Positions 1 through 9,667 of a DNA stretch of 64,000 bases are shown here, in pieces. The notes below the pieces were generated by a model. That model saw only the letters and a program-made list of their open reading frames with translations, was not told the DNA's origin and did no database searches. How positions within the stretch are numbered: the stretch's first letter is position 1; each line of letters starts with the position of its first letter. Source of the DNA: Streptacidiphilus jiangxiensis (GTDB taxonomy: Bacteria > Actinomycetota > Actinomycetes > Streptomycetales > Streptomycetaceae). The stretch lies in the NCBI RefSeq assembly GCF_900109465.1, contig NZ_FOAZ01000004.1, positions 434,001-498,000 on the forward strand. Reading direction: 5' to 3'. The translations under genes and the position numbers were made by a program.

Positions 1-2
1 CC

Positions 3-1172
<1,170 letters not shown>

Positions 1173-1226
1173 CGATCGTCACAAAATCCTCGCAGTACGG
1201 CATTGGTGTTGTTGTCGGGGTACTGA

Positions 1227-1240
1227 CTACTACGTAGTAG
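1227..1240. promoter_or_regulatory. Perfect 14-bp palindrome CTACTACGTAGTAG upstream of the acyltransferase gene
   Basis: The palindrome lies 31 bases before the TTG start at 1271 and overlaps a possible -10 element TAGGGT (1238-1243). Its position and perfect symmetry fit an operator for a dimeric repressor. The regulator is not in the neighbourhood and cannot be named from the sequence. Confidence 0.5.
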
Positions 1241-1270
1241 GGTGCGCGGGTCACGCAGAAAGAGGCCCTT

Positions 1271-2470
1271 TTGTCCCGCCCCTTGCTTCCCGAGTCGCCC
1301 ACCGTCCAGCTGCGAGCCCTGACGTCGTCCCCCCCGCCGCCGTCCCCGTCGCAACCGGAGCCCGTGTCCGAGCGGATCATCCCGCAGCCGCGCCGCCCGC
1401 GGCTGTACGCGCTCGACGGGCTGCGGCTGGTCGCCGCGTTGGCGGTGGTCGTCTTCCACTTCGTGGGGTACGACCACTTCGGCTACCAGGGCGCGTGGCA
1501 CAAGCCGACGGGTGTGGTCTTCCCGACGCTGCACTCGATCGCGTCCTACGGCTGGCTCGGGGTCGAGTTCTTCTTCCTGCTCAGCGGCTTCGTCATCTGC
1601 ATGTCGTGCTGGGGCCGTTCGGTCCGGGACTTCGCGGTCTCCCGTGTCATGCGCCTCTACCCGGCGTACTGGTGCTGCGTGTTGCTCACCGGCGTCGCGC
1701 TTCGTCTGAACGGCGACACGACCATGACGCCGGAGCGGATCCTGACCAACCTGACCATGCTTCACGAGCCGCTCGGCGTCGGGCACGTGGACCCGGTCTA
1801 CTGGTCGCTCTGGGCGGAGATGCGGTTCTACCTGATCTTCTCGGTCGTCGTGCTGATGGGCCTGACCTACCAGCGGGTGCTCGGTTTCTGTGCGATCTGG
1901 CTGGTCGGCGCGGTGCTGGCGCCCGCCTCCGGGCTGTCGCTGCTGGTGACGCTGTTCCAGCCGACCTACGCGCCCTTCTTCGTCGGCGGCATCCTGATGT
2001 TCCTGATGTACCGGTTCCGGCCCGGCCCGCTGCTCTGGCTGATGCTGGGAGCCTCGTGGCTGCTGGCACAGCACCAGTTGCTCATCCTGGTCAACGAGGA
2101 GGGCGGCTGGTCCGCTCACCTGCGTCTGTCCTGGACGGTGGGCGTGGCTCTGGTGACCGCCTGCTACGCCGTGATCCTCGCGATCGCGCTCGGCAGGCTG
2201 ACGTTCCTCAACCGCCGCTGGCTGGTCACCGCCGGGGCCCTGACCTACCCCCTCTACCTGCTCCACGAGGAGCTCGGCTGGCTGGTCATCGGGCGACTGG
2301 CCGGCAGGGTGGCCCCGGAGGCACTGCTGGCCGGTGTGGTCCTGCTGATGCTGCTCGGCGCCTACCTGATCCACCGGCTCGTCGAGCGACCGCTCGCGAG
2401 CCGCCTCAAGACCTGGCTCACGCTGCCCGTGCCCGTGCGGCGCGGCCCGGGGGCGTCGACCGCCGCCTGA
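1271..2470 (+). CDS. Acyltransferase family 3 (OafA/YrhL type) integral membrane protein
   Basis: A 399-residue polytopic membrane protein of the acyltransferase-3 family, which moves acyl groups (often acetyl) from the cytoplasm onto surface sugars, lipids or peptidoglycan. Family landmarks are visible: YALDGLRLVAALAVVVFHF with the conserved His in the first membrane segment, FFLLSGFVI, SRVMRLYPAYW, and WSLWAEMRFYLIF, followed by about ten hydrophobic segments. The start chosen is TTG at 1271, five bases after AGAAAGAGG; GTG at 1364 is a possible shorter start that would still keep the first membrane helix. The N-terminal 30 residues are Pro-rich and not part of the domain. The acceptor substrate is unknown because no sugar or lipid genes adjoin it. 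Confidence 0.88.
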   Translation: MSRPLLPESPTVQLRALTSSPPPPSPSQPEPVSERIIPQPRRPRLYALDGLRLVAALAVVVFHFVGYDHFGYQGAWHKPTGVVFPTLHSIASYGWLGVEFFFLLSGFVICMSCWGRSVRDFAVSRVMRLYPAYWCCVLLTGVALRLNGDTTMTPERILTNLTMLHEPLGVGHVDPVYWSLWAEMRFYLIFSVVVLMGLTYQRVLGFCAIWLVGAVLAPASGLSLLVTLFQPTYAPFFVGGILMFLMYRFRPGPLLWLMLGASWLLAQHQLLILVNEEGGWSAHLRLSWTVGVALVTACYAVILAIALGRLTFLNRRWLVTAGALTYPLYLLHEELGWLVIGRLAGRVAPEALLAGVVLLMLLGAYLIHRLVERPLASRLKTWLTLPVPVRRGPGASTAA

Positions 2471-2588
2471 GCCGTCCCGCGGACAGCCCGGACCACCGGC
2501 CGAAGCGGTTCCGGCGCGAACGGAACTGGCCCCCTCACGAGCGCGTGTGCGAGAGTGTGCGCCGGTTCCGTGGAGGGGGCAAACAGGG

Positions 2589-3263
2589 ATGAACGGTCAG
2601 AACGCTCCGGGCGAGATCTACTTCAGCAACAACTACCACGACCTGTGTCAGCAGTACGGCACAGGTGCGGGCTTCCAGTTCGAGTTCGGCTGTTCGCGCT
2701 GCCACGACACCTGGCGTTCCGCGTTCCAGCCCTACGCCAGCGGCCGGGTCTCCGGTTGGCTGGACAAGGCCGTCGGCAGCGCCTGGGGGGCGCTCGGCCG
2801 GGCCGGCAGCGAGGCGTCCGCCGCGCTGGACGGGTTGGTCGGCGCGAACTGGGGCCCGGCCAAGGACGCCGCGTTCCGGCGCGCCATCGCGGACGCCGAG
2901 GGCCACTTCAACCGCTGCGCCCGCTGCACGAGTTACGTGTGCGAGCGGTGCTTCAGCCAGGCGCAGGGCCTGTGCCACGGCTGCGCGCCCGACACCGCCG
3001 CCGAGGTCGCGGCCGCCCAGCAGCGCGGCCTGAACGACGCGGCCACCTCCCGCGCCTACGACCTGGGCGGCAGCCAGGGCGCCTCCTACGACCTGGACCG
3101 GCCGTTCCAGCTGGTCTGCCCGGAGTGCCGCACCGAGACGCACGGGGCCAACTTCTGCCCCTCCTGCGGACACCGGCTCGGCGGACAGGACGCCTGCGCT
3201 TCCTGCCACGCCGAGCTCCCGCCGGGTGCCGCGTTCTGCCCCCACTGCGGCACGCGCCGGTAA
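2589..3263 (+). CDS. Zinc-ribbon protein of unknown function
   Basis: A 224-residue soluble protein with several CxxC pairs. One lies near the N-terminus (CSRC), a cluster near residues 110-140 (CARC, CERC, CHGC), and two ribbons sit at the C-terminus (CPEC/CPSC and CASC/CPHC). The C-terminal part matches the double zinc ribbon pattern. Such ribbons bind structural zinc and usually mediate protein or nucleic-acid contacts. The ATG at 2589 is preceded by GGAGGGGG at a spacing of about nine, so I prefer it to the upstream in-frame GTG at 2547. It is convergent with the permease gene. No enzymatic motif is visible and its role is unknown. Confidence 0.82.
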   Translation: MNGQNAPGEIYFSNNYHDLCQQYGTGAGFQFEFGCSRCHDTWRSAFQPYASGRVSGWLDKAVGSAWGALGRAGSEASAALDGLVGANWGPAKDAAFRRAIADAEGHFNRCARCTSYVCERCFSQAQGLCHGCAPDTAAEVAAAQQRGLNDAATSRAYDLGGSQGASYDLDRPFQLVCPECRTETHGANFCPSCGHRLGGQDACASCHAELPPGAAFCPHCGTRR

Positions 3264-3275
3264 CGGATCACCCTC

Positions 3276-3298
3276 GGGCCTGTCCGACGGACGGGCCC
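3276..3298. terminator. Hairpin between convergent genes
   Basis: GGGCCTGTCC and GGACGGGCCC form a ten-pair stem with one G-U pair and a three-base loop, placed exactly where the zinc-ribbon gene and the permease gene converge. There is no U tract, which is common for actinobacterial terminators. Confidence 0.5.
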
Positions 3299-4803
3299 TA
3301 CAGGACGGCGGGCGCGAGCTCGTCGCCGATGGGCCGGTCCTCGTCGGCGCCGCGCATGCGGCGGTCGGGGCGGCGCACCAGCAGGTAGGCCAGGCCCGCG
3401 AGGGTGACCGTGCCGACGCCGAGCAGCGCCGCCCAGACCTGGTACCAGGGCGCGCCCACCGGGGCGAGGATGCTGCGCGGCCAGCAGATGTTGACCACCT
3501 CGAAGCCGGTCCACACCACCGCGAGCAGGTTCAGCGGGGTGCCGAGCCGGCCGTAGCCCACCGCTCCGGCCGGCTTCCAGGTGCCGCGCAGCCGCGCGAC
3601 CAGCGCGACCACCGTCAGCAGGAAGAACGGGACGAAGGTCGCCGCGCTGCCGAAGGTGATCAGGCTGCCCATGGCCGAGGTGCTCAGGCCCAGCGGCAGC
3701 GCGGCGCAGCTGACCACCGTGGCCGCGACGAGGCCGCCGATCGGTGCCTTGTGCTTGTTGACCTTGCGGACCTGGCGGGAGAAGGGAAACACCTCGTCGC
3801 GGGCGAGCGAGTACAGGCCGCGGGCGGCGCCGCCCTGGGAGGCCATCAGGCAGGCGGTGAAGCTGACCAGGACGACCACGACGAACGGCTTGTCGGCCCA
3901 GCCGCCGAAGGCGTGGGTGACGGCGGTGGTGACCGGATCGAGGTCCTTGCCGGAGACGACGTCGGCGGGGTTCGGGTGCGCGAGCTCGACCGAGACGGCG
4001 TTGAGGATCACCACGAGACCGACGCTGAGCAGCGACCACCACATCGCCCTCGGCACCTGGCGGGCCGCGTCCTTGGTCTCCTCGGCGGTCGAGACGCAGG
4101 CGTCGAAGCCGATGAAGGCCCAGCCGGCCACGGCCACGGCGGCCAGCATCGCGCCGGTGTCGCTGACGCCGAGCCCGGCCGGGGCGTGCAGGAAGTCGGT
4201 GAGCAGCGAGAAGCCGTGCTGCCGGAAGACCAGCAGCAGCGTGAAGCCGACCAGCACGGAGGCGACCGCCTCGGCGGCGATGCCGAGGCTGACGAACCAG
4301 CGCAGCAGGTCGATGCCGTAGGCGTTGACGAGGGTGCAGAAGAGCATGAACCCGGCGGAGGCCAGCACCTGCTCGGTGGGCGTCGGGACGGCGCCGAAGA
4401 GCGAGAAGAGCCAGGGCGAGGCCAGGTAGGCGACCGTGGTGTTGCCGAACATCACCGCGAACTGCCACATCCAGCCGCTGAGCCAGGCGAAGGCCGGGCT
4501 CGCCAGGCGGCGGCTCCACTGGTAGGCGCCGCCGGCCAGCGGCCACTGCGAGGCCAGCTCCGAGTAGACCGCCACCACCAGGCACTGCCCGATGAGACAG
4601 ATCGGCAGGGCCCACACCCACGCGCCGCCCGCGATGCTCATACCGACCTGCGCGGCGGCGTAGAGGCCGACCACGGGGGAGACGACGGCGAAGCCCATGG
4701 AGATGTTCCCGAGGACGCTCAGGCTGCGTCTGAGCTCCTGGCGGTAGCCGAGCGCGGCCAGCCGGTCCGCGTCGGTCGTGGTCTCGTCGGTCAGGTCGGT
4801 CAT
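3298..4803 (-). CDS. APC-superfamily amino acid permease
   Basis: A 501-residue transporter with about twelve hydrophobic segments, of the amino acid/polyamine/organocation superfamily; the sequence most resembles the amino acid/GABA permease branch. Family marks include the first-helix stretch SMGFAVVSPVVGLYAA, the GGAYQWSRRLASP loop, and FIGFDACVSTAEETKDA after helix 6. It probably imports an amino acid or amine in symport with protons. Start ATG at 4803 follows GGGAG. It is divergent from a TetR regulator, and the ACTAAC/GTTAGT operator lies in its promoter region, so the TetR protein probably controls it. The substrate cannot be told from sequence. Confidence 0.9.
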   Translation of the reverse strand: MTDLTDETTTDADRLAALGYRQELRRSLSVLGNISMGFAVVSPVVGLYAAAQVGMSIAGGAWVWALPICLIGQCLVVAVYSELASQWPLAGGAYQWSRRLASPAFAWLSGWMWQFAVMFGNTTVAYLASPWLFSLFGAVPTPTEQVLASAGFMLFCTLVNAYGIDLLRWFVSLGIAAEAVASVLVGFTLLLVFRQHGFSLLTDFLHAPAGLGVSDTGAMLAAVAVAGWAFIGFDACVSTAEETKDAARQVPRAMWWSLLSVGLVVILNAVSVELAHPNPADVVSGKDLDPVTTAVTHAFGGWADKPFVVVVLVSFTACLMASQGGAARGLYSLARDEVFPFSRQVRKVNKHKAPIGGLVAATVVSCAALPLGLSTSAMGSLITFGSAATFVPFFLLTVVALVARLRGTWKPAGAVGYGRLGTPLNLLAVVWTGFEVVNICWPRSILAPVGAPWYQVWAALLGVGTVTLAGLAYLLVRRPDRRMRGADEDRPIGDELAPAVL

Positions 4804-4835
4804 GGGCTCCCGTTTCCTCGGCTGTGTCGGCTAAA

Positions 4836-4850
4836 ACTAACTTAGTTAGT
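4836..4850. promoter_or_regulatory. Probable TetR operator ACTAACTTAGTTAGT
   Basis: Perfect six-base arms ACTAAC and GTTAGT separated by three bases lie in the only gap between the divergent permease and TetR genes. Read on the minus strand the site overlaps a TAGTTT that could be the permease -10 element. Location and symmetry make it the expected binding site of the neighbouring TetR protein. Confidence 0.72.
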
Positions 4851-4911
4851 CACTGGTGTTGAAGTGGGACGATAGCCGCCGAAGGCGGAGAGCGGAAGAG
4901 GGGATTTCGGG

Positions 4912-5556
4912 GTGGGTCGACCCAGCAGGGCACTGCTGACCCGCGAGCGCATCGCGCTCGCCGCGCTGCAGGTGGTGGACGAGGAGGGCCCGGACGGGCT
5001 CACCATGCGGGCGCTGGCCGAGCGGCTCGGAGTCAAGGCGGCGTCCCTCTACAACCACGTCGAGAGCAAGGAGGCGCTGGTCGACGACGTCTCCGAGCTC
5101 GTCAACGAGGAGATCGACCACGCCCCCCTCGACGACCCCGACTGGCGCGCGGGCCTCGCGGCGTACGCGCGCGGCTATCGCGCGGTCTTCCTGCGCCACC
5201 CCAACACCATCGCCCTGCTGGCCCGTCGCCGCGTCGAGGCCTCCCGCGCACTGCGCGGCTACGACGCCCTCCTCGCGCTCCTCGGTCGGGCCGGCCTCGA
5301 CCCGGCGGACGCCGCGGAGGTCGCGGCCGCGCTGGACTACCTCGTCCTCGGCTCCGCGCTGGAGACCTTCACGGCCGGCTTCACCCGCGAACCGGCCGCG
5401 TACCGGCCCGAGTACCCGGCCCTGGCGGACGCCCTGTCCGCCTCCTTCGCCCGCGGCGGCGCGGCACCCGGCAGCGGCGCGCCCGGCCTGGACGACCGGG
5501 GCTTCGAACTCGGGCTGCGCCTGCTGCTCGACGGCGTCGCGGCGCGCAGGCCGTAG
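4912..5556 (+). CDS. TetR-family transcriptional regulator
   Basis: A 214-residue regulator. Residues about 8-65 form the TetR helix-turn-helix (LTRERIALAALQVVDEEG, then LTMRALAERLGVKAASLYNH). The C-terminal two thirds are the ligand-binding and dimer domain of the TetR_C tetracycline-repressor type. Start GTG at 4912 follows GAAGAGGGGA. It is divergent from the APC permease with a shared palindrome, so autoregulation and repression of the permease are likely; the inducer is presumably the transported compound or a derivative, which is inference. It ends 15 bases before the convergent secreted-protein gene. Confidence 0.9.
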   Translation: MGRPSRALLTRERIALAALQVVDEEGPDGLTMRALAERLGVKAASLYNHVESKEALVDDVSELVNEEIDHAPLDDPDWRAGLAAYARGYRAVFLRHPNTIALLARRRVEASRALRGYDALLALLGRAGLDPADAAEVAAALDYLVLGSALETFTAGFTREPAAYRPEYPALADALSASFARGGAAPGSGAPGLDDRGFELGLRLLLDGVAARRP

Positions 5557-5571
5557 GTCCTGCTCCTGCTG

Positions 5572-6483
5572 TCAGCTCGTCACGTCGACCCCGAAACCGG
5601 CGCCGTGGAAGACCACCGGGTCGAACGGGTCCGTGGCGGTCACGGTGCCGCCGTTCAGGCGGGTGCCCGGGCGGGCGGACGGGGCGATGGTCAGCGGCAG
5701 CTCCTCGGCCTCGTCGCGCCAGGTCAGCGGCGCGCCCGGGTAGCGGCAGGTGAGGACGGTGGCGGAGGCGTCGGGCGTGCAGCGGTAGGCGGAGGGCCTG
5801 GCCCAGTGGGTCCGCGTGGGGGCGCGGAAGGTGAAGACCGCCGGGCCGGTGTACTCGTTGGAGGGCCCCGCGTTGCCCAGCACGGCCACCAGCGGGACGG
5901 TCTCGCCCGGCTTGCCGCGGGCGGGGAGGACCGTCGCCACCACGTGCACCACGGGGGCTCCCGTCACCACGTCGTAGACGGCCGTCGCCCGGTCGGCTCC
6001 GTCCGGGCCGTCGGCCGCGGTGACCGCGCACCGCTCGGTGGCGTGCGGCGGGACGGACGCGCCGAGCTCGACCGTCACCGTGCGGCTCACGGTCTCCCCG
6101 GGGGAGACGCCGGCCGGGATGGCGAAGGAGACACCGCCGGCGGGCAACGGCGTCAGGGCCGGCCCCGGATCCGCGGTGTAGGTGTTCGGCTGGAAGCCGT
6201 GGACCACGACCGTCGTGGCCCGGTCCGTCGGCAGGGAGCCCGTGTTGGTCACGTGCACGCCCAGCGCCTGTGCCGTGCCCGGCGGGACGGCGACATCCGG
6301 CCAGTCGACGGCGAGGTCGAGGGCGAGGTCGAGGGCCCGCCCCTCGCCGACGTGCGCGGGCGGGGTGCAGTGGGCGGGGTCGGCGGTGTCGGCGGGTCGT
6401 GCGGCGGCCGTCGCCGCGGGCAGTGCGGCGAGGGCGAGCGTGGCGGCGAGCAGGATCTGGCGGATGGACTGAAGGGGCGTCAT
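5572..6483 (-). CDS. Secreted protein of unknown function
   Basis: A 303-residue protein starting with a Sec signal peptide (basic QSIRQ, hydrophobic ILLAATLALAALPAATAAA, cleavage probably after one of the Ala residues near 28). The mature part is rich in Thr, Val and Pro and looks like two or three beta-sandwich modules (stretches such as VHVTNTGSLPTDRATTVVV and VAVLGNAGPSNEYTG), recalling CARDB/DUF11-type domains. It has four cysteines and no sorting signal or transmembrane tail, so it is probably released. No catalytic motif is seen. The function is unknown. Confidence 0.78.
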   Translation of the reverse strand: MTPLQSIRQILLAATLALAALPAATAAARPADTADPAHCTPPAHVGEGRALDLALDLAVDWPDVAVPPGTAQALGVHVTNTGSLPTDRATTVVVHGFQPNTYTADPGPALTPLPAGGVSFAIPAGVSPGETVSRTVTVELGASVPPHATERCAVTAADGPDGADRATAVYDVVTGAPVVHVVATVLPARGKPGETVPLVAVLGNAGPSNEYTGPAVFTFRAPTRTHWARPSAYRCTPDASATVLTCRYPGAPLTWRDEAEELPLTIAPSARPGTRLNGGTVTATDPFDPVVFHGAGFGVDVTS

Positions 6484-6620
6484 GACCCCACGGTCCGCCG
6501 CAGGACGGCGCGGGGACGGGTGACGTGCGGGTGGCGGGTGTGGCGTCAGTCGATCGGGGGAGGGGTATCGAAGAGCCGACAGGCCCTAGGGTTGGCTGCA
6601 GCGACGGCAGGGGAGGCGCG

Positions 6621-7763
6621 GTGAGGTATCGCAGCGGCGGGTCCGAGCCCCCGGACGGTCCCGACGGCCCGGACGACCTGTGGCGCGGGGCGGCCGCGCG
6701 CGACCAGGAGATGCTCGCCGCCGCCGCGTTCCCGCTCCACGTCCCCACCGCGCCCGTGTTGTCCCCGGTCGCGCTGACGGAGTACCAGCTGACCGACGGC
6801 GAGCTGGTGAAGGTCGAGCTGGTGCACGGCGACTGGTTCGCCGGGCCGTCGGTGCAGGTGGTCTCGCTGAGCCCCGGCCGTGGCGGCGAGGGCGTCGGGG
6901 AGAACTGGGCGCTGCTGGAGGACCTGCTCGCCACCGAGCGCGAGCGGCTGCGCGAGCCGGGCGTCGCGCGCGCGGCGACCGCCGAGGAGGGCCCGGCCGA
7001 GCTGGTCGTCGACGGTGTGCCCGTCCCGGCGACGCTGCGTCGCGAGGGCGCGCTGTGGGTGGCCCGGCTGCGCCTGCCCGACGGGCGCGCCCGGCTGCTG
7101 GTGACCGGCCGCGGCGTGGCGCCCGAGGAGGTGGCTCTCGGCCTCGTCGAGGATCTCGCGCCCTACGCGGAGGGCCGTCAGGCGCTGCTCAACGAGCTGA
7201 CCGTGCGCCGCGCGGCGCGCGCCAAACGGCAGGAGCGGAGCAGCGGGTCGGTCGCCGAGGAGCCGTTGGGGCTGGCCGACCACCGGCGCCTGGTCGACTT
7301 CTGCGTCGCCGACGCGGTCCGCGTCGAGACGGCGGTGCGCGCCCATCGGCTGCCGGTCTCGGGTGCGGCGCACGGCGAGGAGCACGGCAGGCTCTGGGAG
7401 CGGGCGGTGCGTCAGCAGATGCGGCTGGCCGGGGAGGACCACTCCGAGGCCGACGAGTCCGTGACGGCGCTGGTCAACCAGATCTCCTCACTCGCCCAGC
7501 ACTCCGACTGGTTCCTCGACCCGGCGAACGCGGACGCCGCCGAGGCGGCGATCGAGGAGAGCATCCGCTTCACCGCCCTCGCCGGTGACGTCCGCAGCGC
7601 CCCTGCCCAACACGCCTGGCAGCGCCAGTGGCACAGCCTCGACGAACCCTCGTTGCCGGGCGCCTCCCTCACCCCGGAGGAGCGCCGCCTCCGCGTCGAA
7701 CTGGCCCTCCAGGCCCGTACGAGCTGGCTCGACCTCTGGCGAACCTGGCTCGCAGCGAGGTGA
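6621..7763 (+). CDS. Conserved hypothetical protein
   Basis: A 380-residue soluble protein that I do not recognise. The frame is open upstream to 6525, but GTG at 6621 has GGGGAGG five bases before it and a TAGGGT -10-like element at 6587-6592, and it removes an unlikely low-complexity N-terminus. The N-terminal half is acidic with beta-rich stretches (LVKVELVHGDWFAG, LWVARLRLPDGRARLLVTG). The C-terminal half is helical and rich in Glu, Arg and Trp. There is no signal peptide, membrane segment or metal motif. It is divergent from the secreted-protein gene and convergent with the PucR regulator. Confidence 0.75.
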   Translation: MRYRSGGSEPPDGPDGPDDLWRGAAARDQEMLAAAAFPLHVPTAPVLSPVALTEYQLTDGELVKVELVHGDWFAGPSVQVVSLSPGRGGEGVGENWALLEDLLATERERLREPGVARAATAEEGPAELVVDGVPVPATLRREGALWVARLRLPDGRARLLVTGRGVAPEEVALGLVEDLAPYAEGRQALLNELTVRRAARAKRQERSSGSVAEEPLGLADHRRLVDFCVADAVRVETAVRAHRLPVSGAAHGEEHGRLWERAVRQQMRLAGEDHSEADESVTALVNQISSLAQHSDWFLDPANADAAEAAIEESIRFTALAGDVRSAPAQHAWQRQWHSLDEPSLPGASLTPEERRLRVELALQARTSWLDLWRTWLAAR

Positions 7764-7796
7764 CCTCACGGTCCCGGGTCACGGCTCCGAGGTCAC
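7760..7796. terminator. Possible bidirectional terminator hairpin
   Basis: GTGACCTC (7760-7767) and GAGGTCAC (7789-7796) can pair across a 21-base loop and cover the stop codons of the two convergent genes. The stem is only eight pairs and there is no U tract, so this is tentative. Confidence 0.3.
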
Positions 7797-9472
7797 GCTC
7801 CCGGCGGCAGGCGCAGCTGGAGCATGGCCAGGACGCGTTCCTCCGGGCGGGAGAGGTCCAGGGAGGTGAGCTGCTCCGCCCGGCGAACGCGGTAGCGGAG
7901 GGTGTTGGGGTGGATGTGCAGGGCCGCCGCCGCCTCGCGGACGTCGCCGAAGGCGTCGAGCCAGGCGAGGACGGAGGGGGCCAGTTGGCCGCCGTGCTCC
8001 GCGTCGTGGGCGAGCAGGGCGGTCAGCCGCGGGTCGCGGACGCTGGGGGCGGCGGCGAGCAGGTCCAGGGTCTCGGCCAGCAGGACCTGTGCGCGCACCT
8101 GGGCGAGGTCCGCGACCTGCGCGTCGACGTGGCCGGCGACCATCGCGTCGAGGATCCGGTCCGCCTCGCGGCGTGACGCGGCCGTACCGGACAGCGTGGG
8201 CGCGACCTCGCCGAGCGCGCCGTGCACGGCGACGGAGGGCAGGCCGCTCGGGGAGAGGTGGCGGGTGGCGGCCTCGGCGAGTTCCCGGGCCCAGCCGAGG
8301 AGGGTCGCGGGCGCGACGCCGCGCGGGAGCTCGGGCAGCAGCACGTAGACGCGCTCGTCCACGGCCGCGGTCAGCGCGCTGCGGTGGCGGGCGGCCGCGT
8401 GGACGGCCATCAGGCTCAGCGTCTCCTCGCGGTGCAGCTCGTCCGAGCCCGGCCCCGAGCCCGGCAGGGCGAAGCCCAGCACCGCCGCCGGGCGCTTCGG
8501 GTCCAGGCCGAGGTGGCCGGCCAGCGACTGCGCGCCGGTGGTGCCCTCCAGCACGCCGGAGAGCAGGTTCTGGGTCAGTCGCAGCTCCGAGCTGACCGAG
8601 CGGCGCCGCCGCATCAGCTGCAGCGCGGCGACCCGCGCCGCGCCCAGCAGCGCCTGGTCCGCGCGTTCGGTCAGCGGCGTCGCGCCCTCCTGGACCCAGA
8701 TCGTGCCCAGCTGCCGCTCCCCGGAGCGGATCGCGACGACCAGGCGGCGCCGCAGGCCCAGCTCCGGGTGCTCGTCGATGGCGACGACCGTGTCGCCCGC
8801 GCGCAGCTGCTGGAAGACGCCCCACTCGCGCAGCTTGGACAGGTACGGCTCGGGTCCCTGCCAGCCGAGGATGGTGAGCCGGCGCAGGTCGTCGATCTCG
8901 TCGGAGTCGGCGGAGCGGGAGTAGGCGAGGATGCGGTTGGCGGTGTCCTCGATGCTGACGATGCCGCCGGTCAGCACGGCGGTGGTCTGCGCGAGGGCGA
9001 ACAGGTCGCCCTCCTCCGCGCCCGCCTCGGCGGCCAGGGCCGGGCGCCCGCTGCCGAGCGCGGCGCGGGCCAGCGCGTCCAGGTGCTCCCAGCGGACCTC
9101 GCGGCGCACCGACAGCAGCGCGATCCCGGCCTGCTCGGCGAAGTCGCGCAGGGTGTCGCGCTGGGCGGGGGAGTCGATCCGGACCGCGACCGCCGCCGCG
9201 CCCGCCGCCGCCGCGGCCCGCAGGGCCGGGATCGCGGCGCGTCCGCGCACGCCGATGGCCAGCACCAGCTCGCCCGGCCGCGCGGCCGGGGGGTCCTCGG
9301 GGTCCAACAGCCCGACGTCGACGGCCTCCACGTCCAACCCGGCCGGCGCGCACTGGAGCTCGACGACGGGCTCGCCCAGCGACATCAGCAGCTGCCGCAA
9401 GGAGATCCCGGCAGCGCCGGGCCCCGGCAGGGGGACGCCCGCGTCGATGTTGTCCGACCCGACATGCTTCAT
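7793..9472 (-). CDS. PucR-family regulator, probably of proline catabolism
   Basis: A 559-residue regulator. The C-terminus carries the PucR helix-turn-helix (DVREAAAALHIHPNTLRYRV near residues 500-520), preceded by a CdaR/GGDEF-like middle domain and an N-terminal sensory region. It is divergent from pruA and the proline dehydrogenase gene, an arrangement common in Streptomyces, and PucR-type proteins next to proline genes activate them in response to proline; that role here is inferred from context. ATG at 9472 is the start; a TAGCAT element about six bases upstream suggests a short or leaderless transcript. Confidence 0.85.
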   Translation of the reverse strand: MKHVGSDNIDAGVPLPGPGAAGISLRQLLMSLGEPVVELQCAPAGLDVEAVDVGLLDPEDPPAARPGELVLAIGVRGRAAIPALRAAAAAGAAAVAVRIDSPAQRDTLRDFAEQAGIALLSVRREVRWEHLDALARAALGSGRPALAAEAGAEEGDLFALAQTTAVLTGGIVSIEDTANRILAYSRSADSDEIDDLRRLTILGWQGPEPYLSKLREWGVFQQLRAGDTVVAIDEHPELGLRRRLVVAIRSGERQLGTIWVQEGATPLTERADQALLGAARVAALQLMRRRRSVSSELRLTQNLLSGVLEGTTGAQSLAGHLGLDPKRPAAVLGFALPGSGPGSDELHREETLSLMAVHAAARHRSALTAAVDERVYVLLPELPRGVAPATLLGWARELAEAATRHLSPSGLPSVAVHGALGEVAPTLSGTAASRREADRILDAMVAGHVDAQVADLAQVRAQVLLAETLDLLAAAPSVRDPRLTALLAHDAEHGGQLAPSVLAWLDAFGDVREAAAALHIHPNTLRYRVRRAEQLTSLDLSRPEERVLAMLQLRLPPGA

Positions 9473-9667
9473 GTCCAGATGCTATGCGATCGGACAAAGA
9501 GGAGGGCCGACTCCTGGGCCTAGCGTGAGCACCGGCGCGAGAACCGCGTCGTCCCGATCCGCTTGCGGAGCGTCCACCGCTTGCACCACGACTGCGTGCG
9601 GTGGCGATCCGGGGGACAGATCCTGAGGACAACTCGAGAACCCCACGACTCGACGAGGAGCACGCGC

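Noticed and set aside
3226..4845. Plus-strand frame of 539 codons opposite the permease
   Set aside because: Rich in Glu, Gly, Arg and His without domain features, while the minus strand encodes a clear APC transporter.
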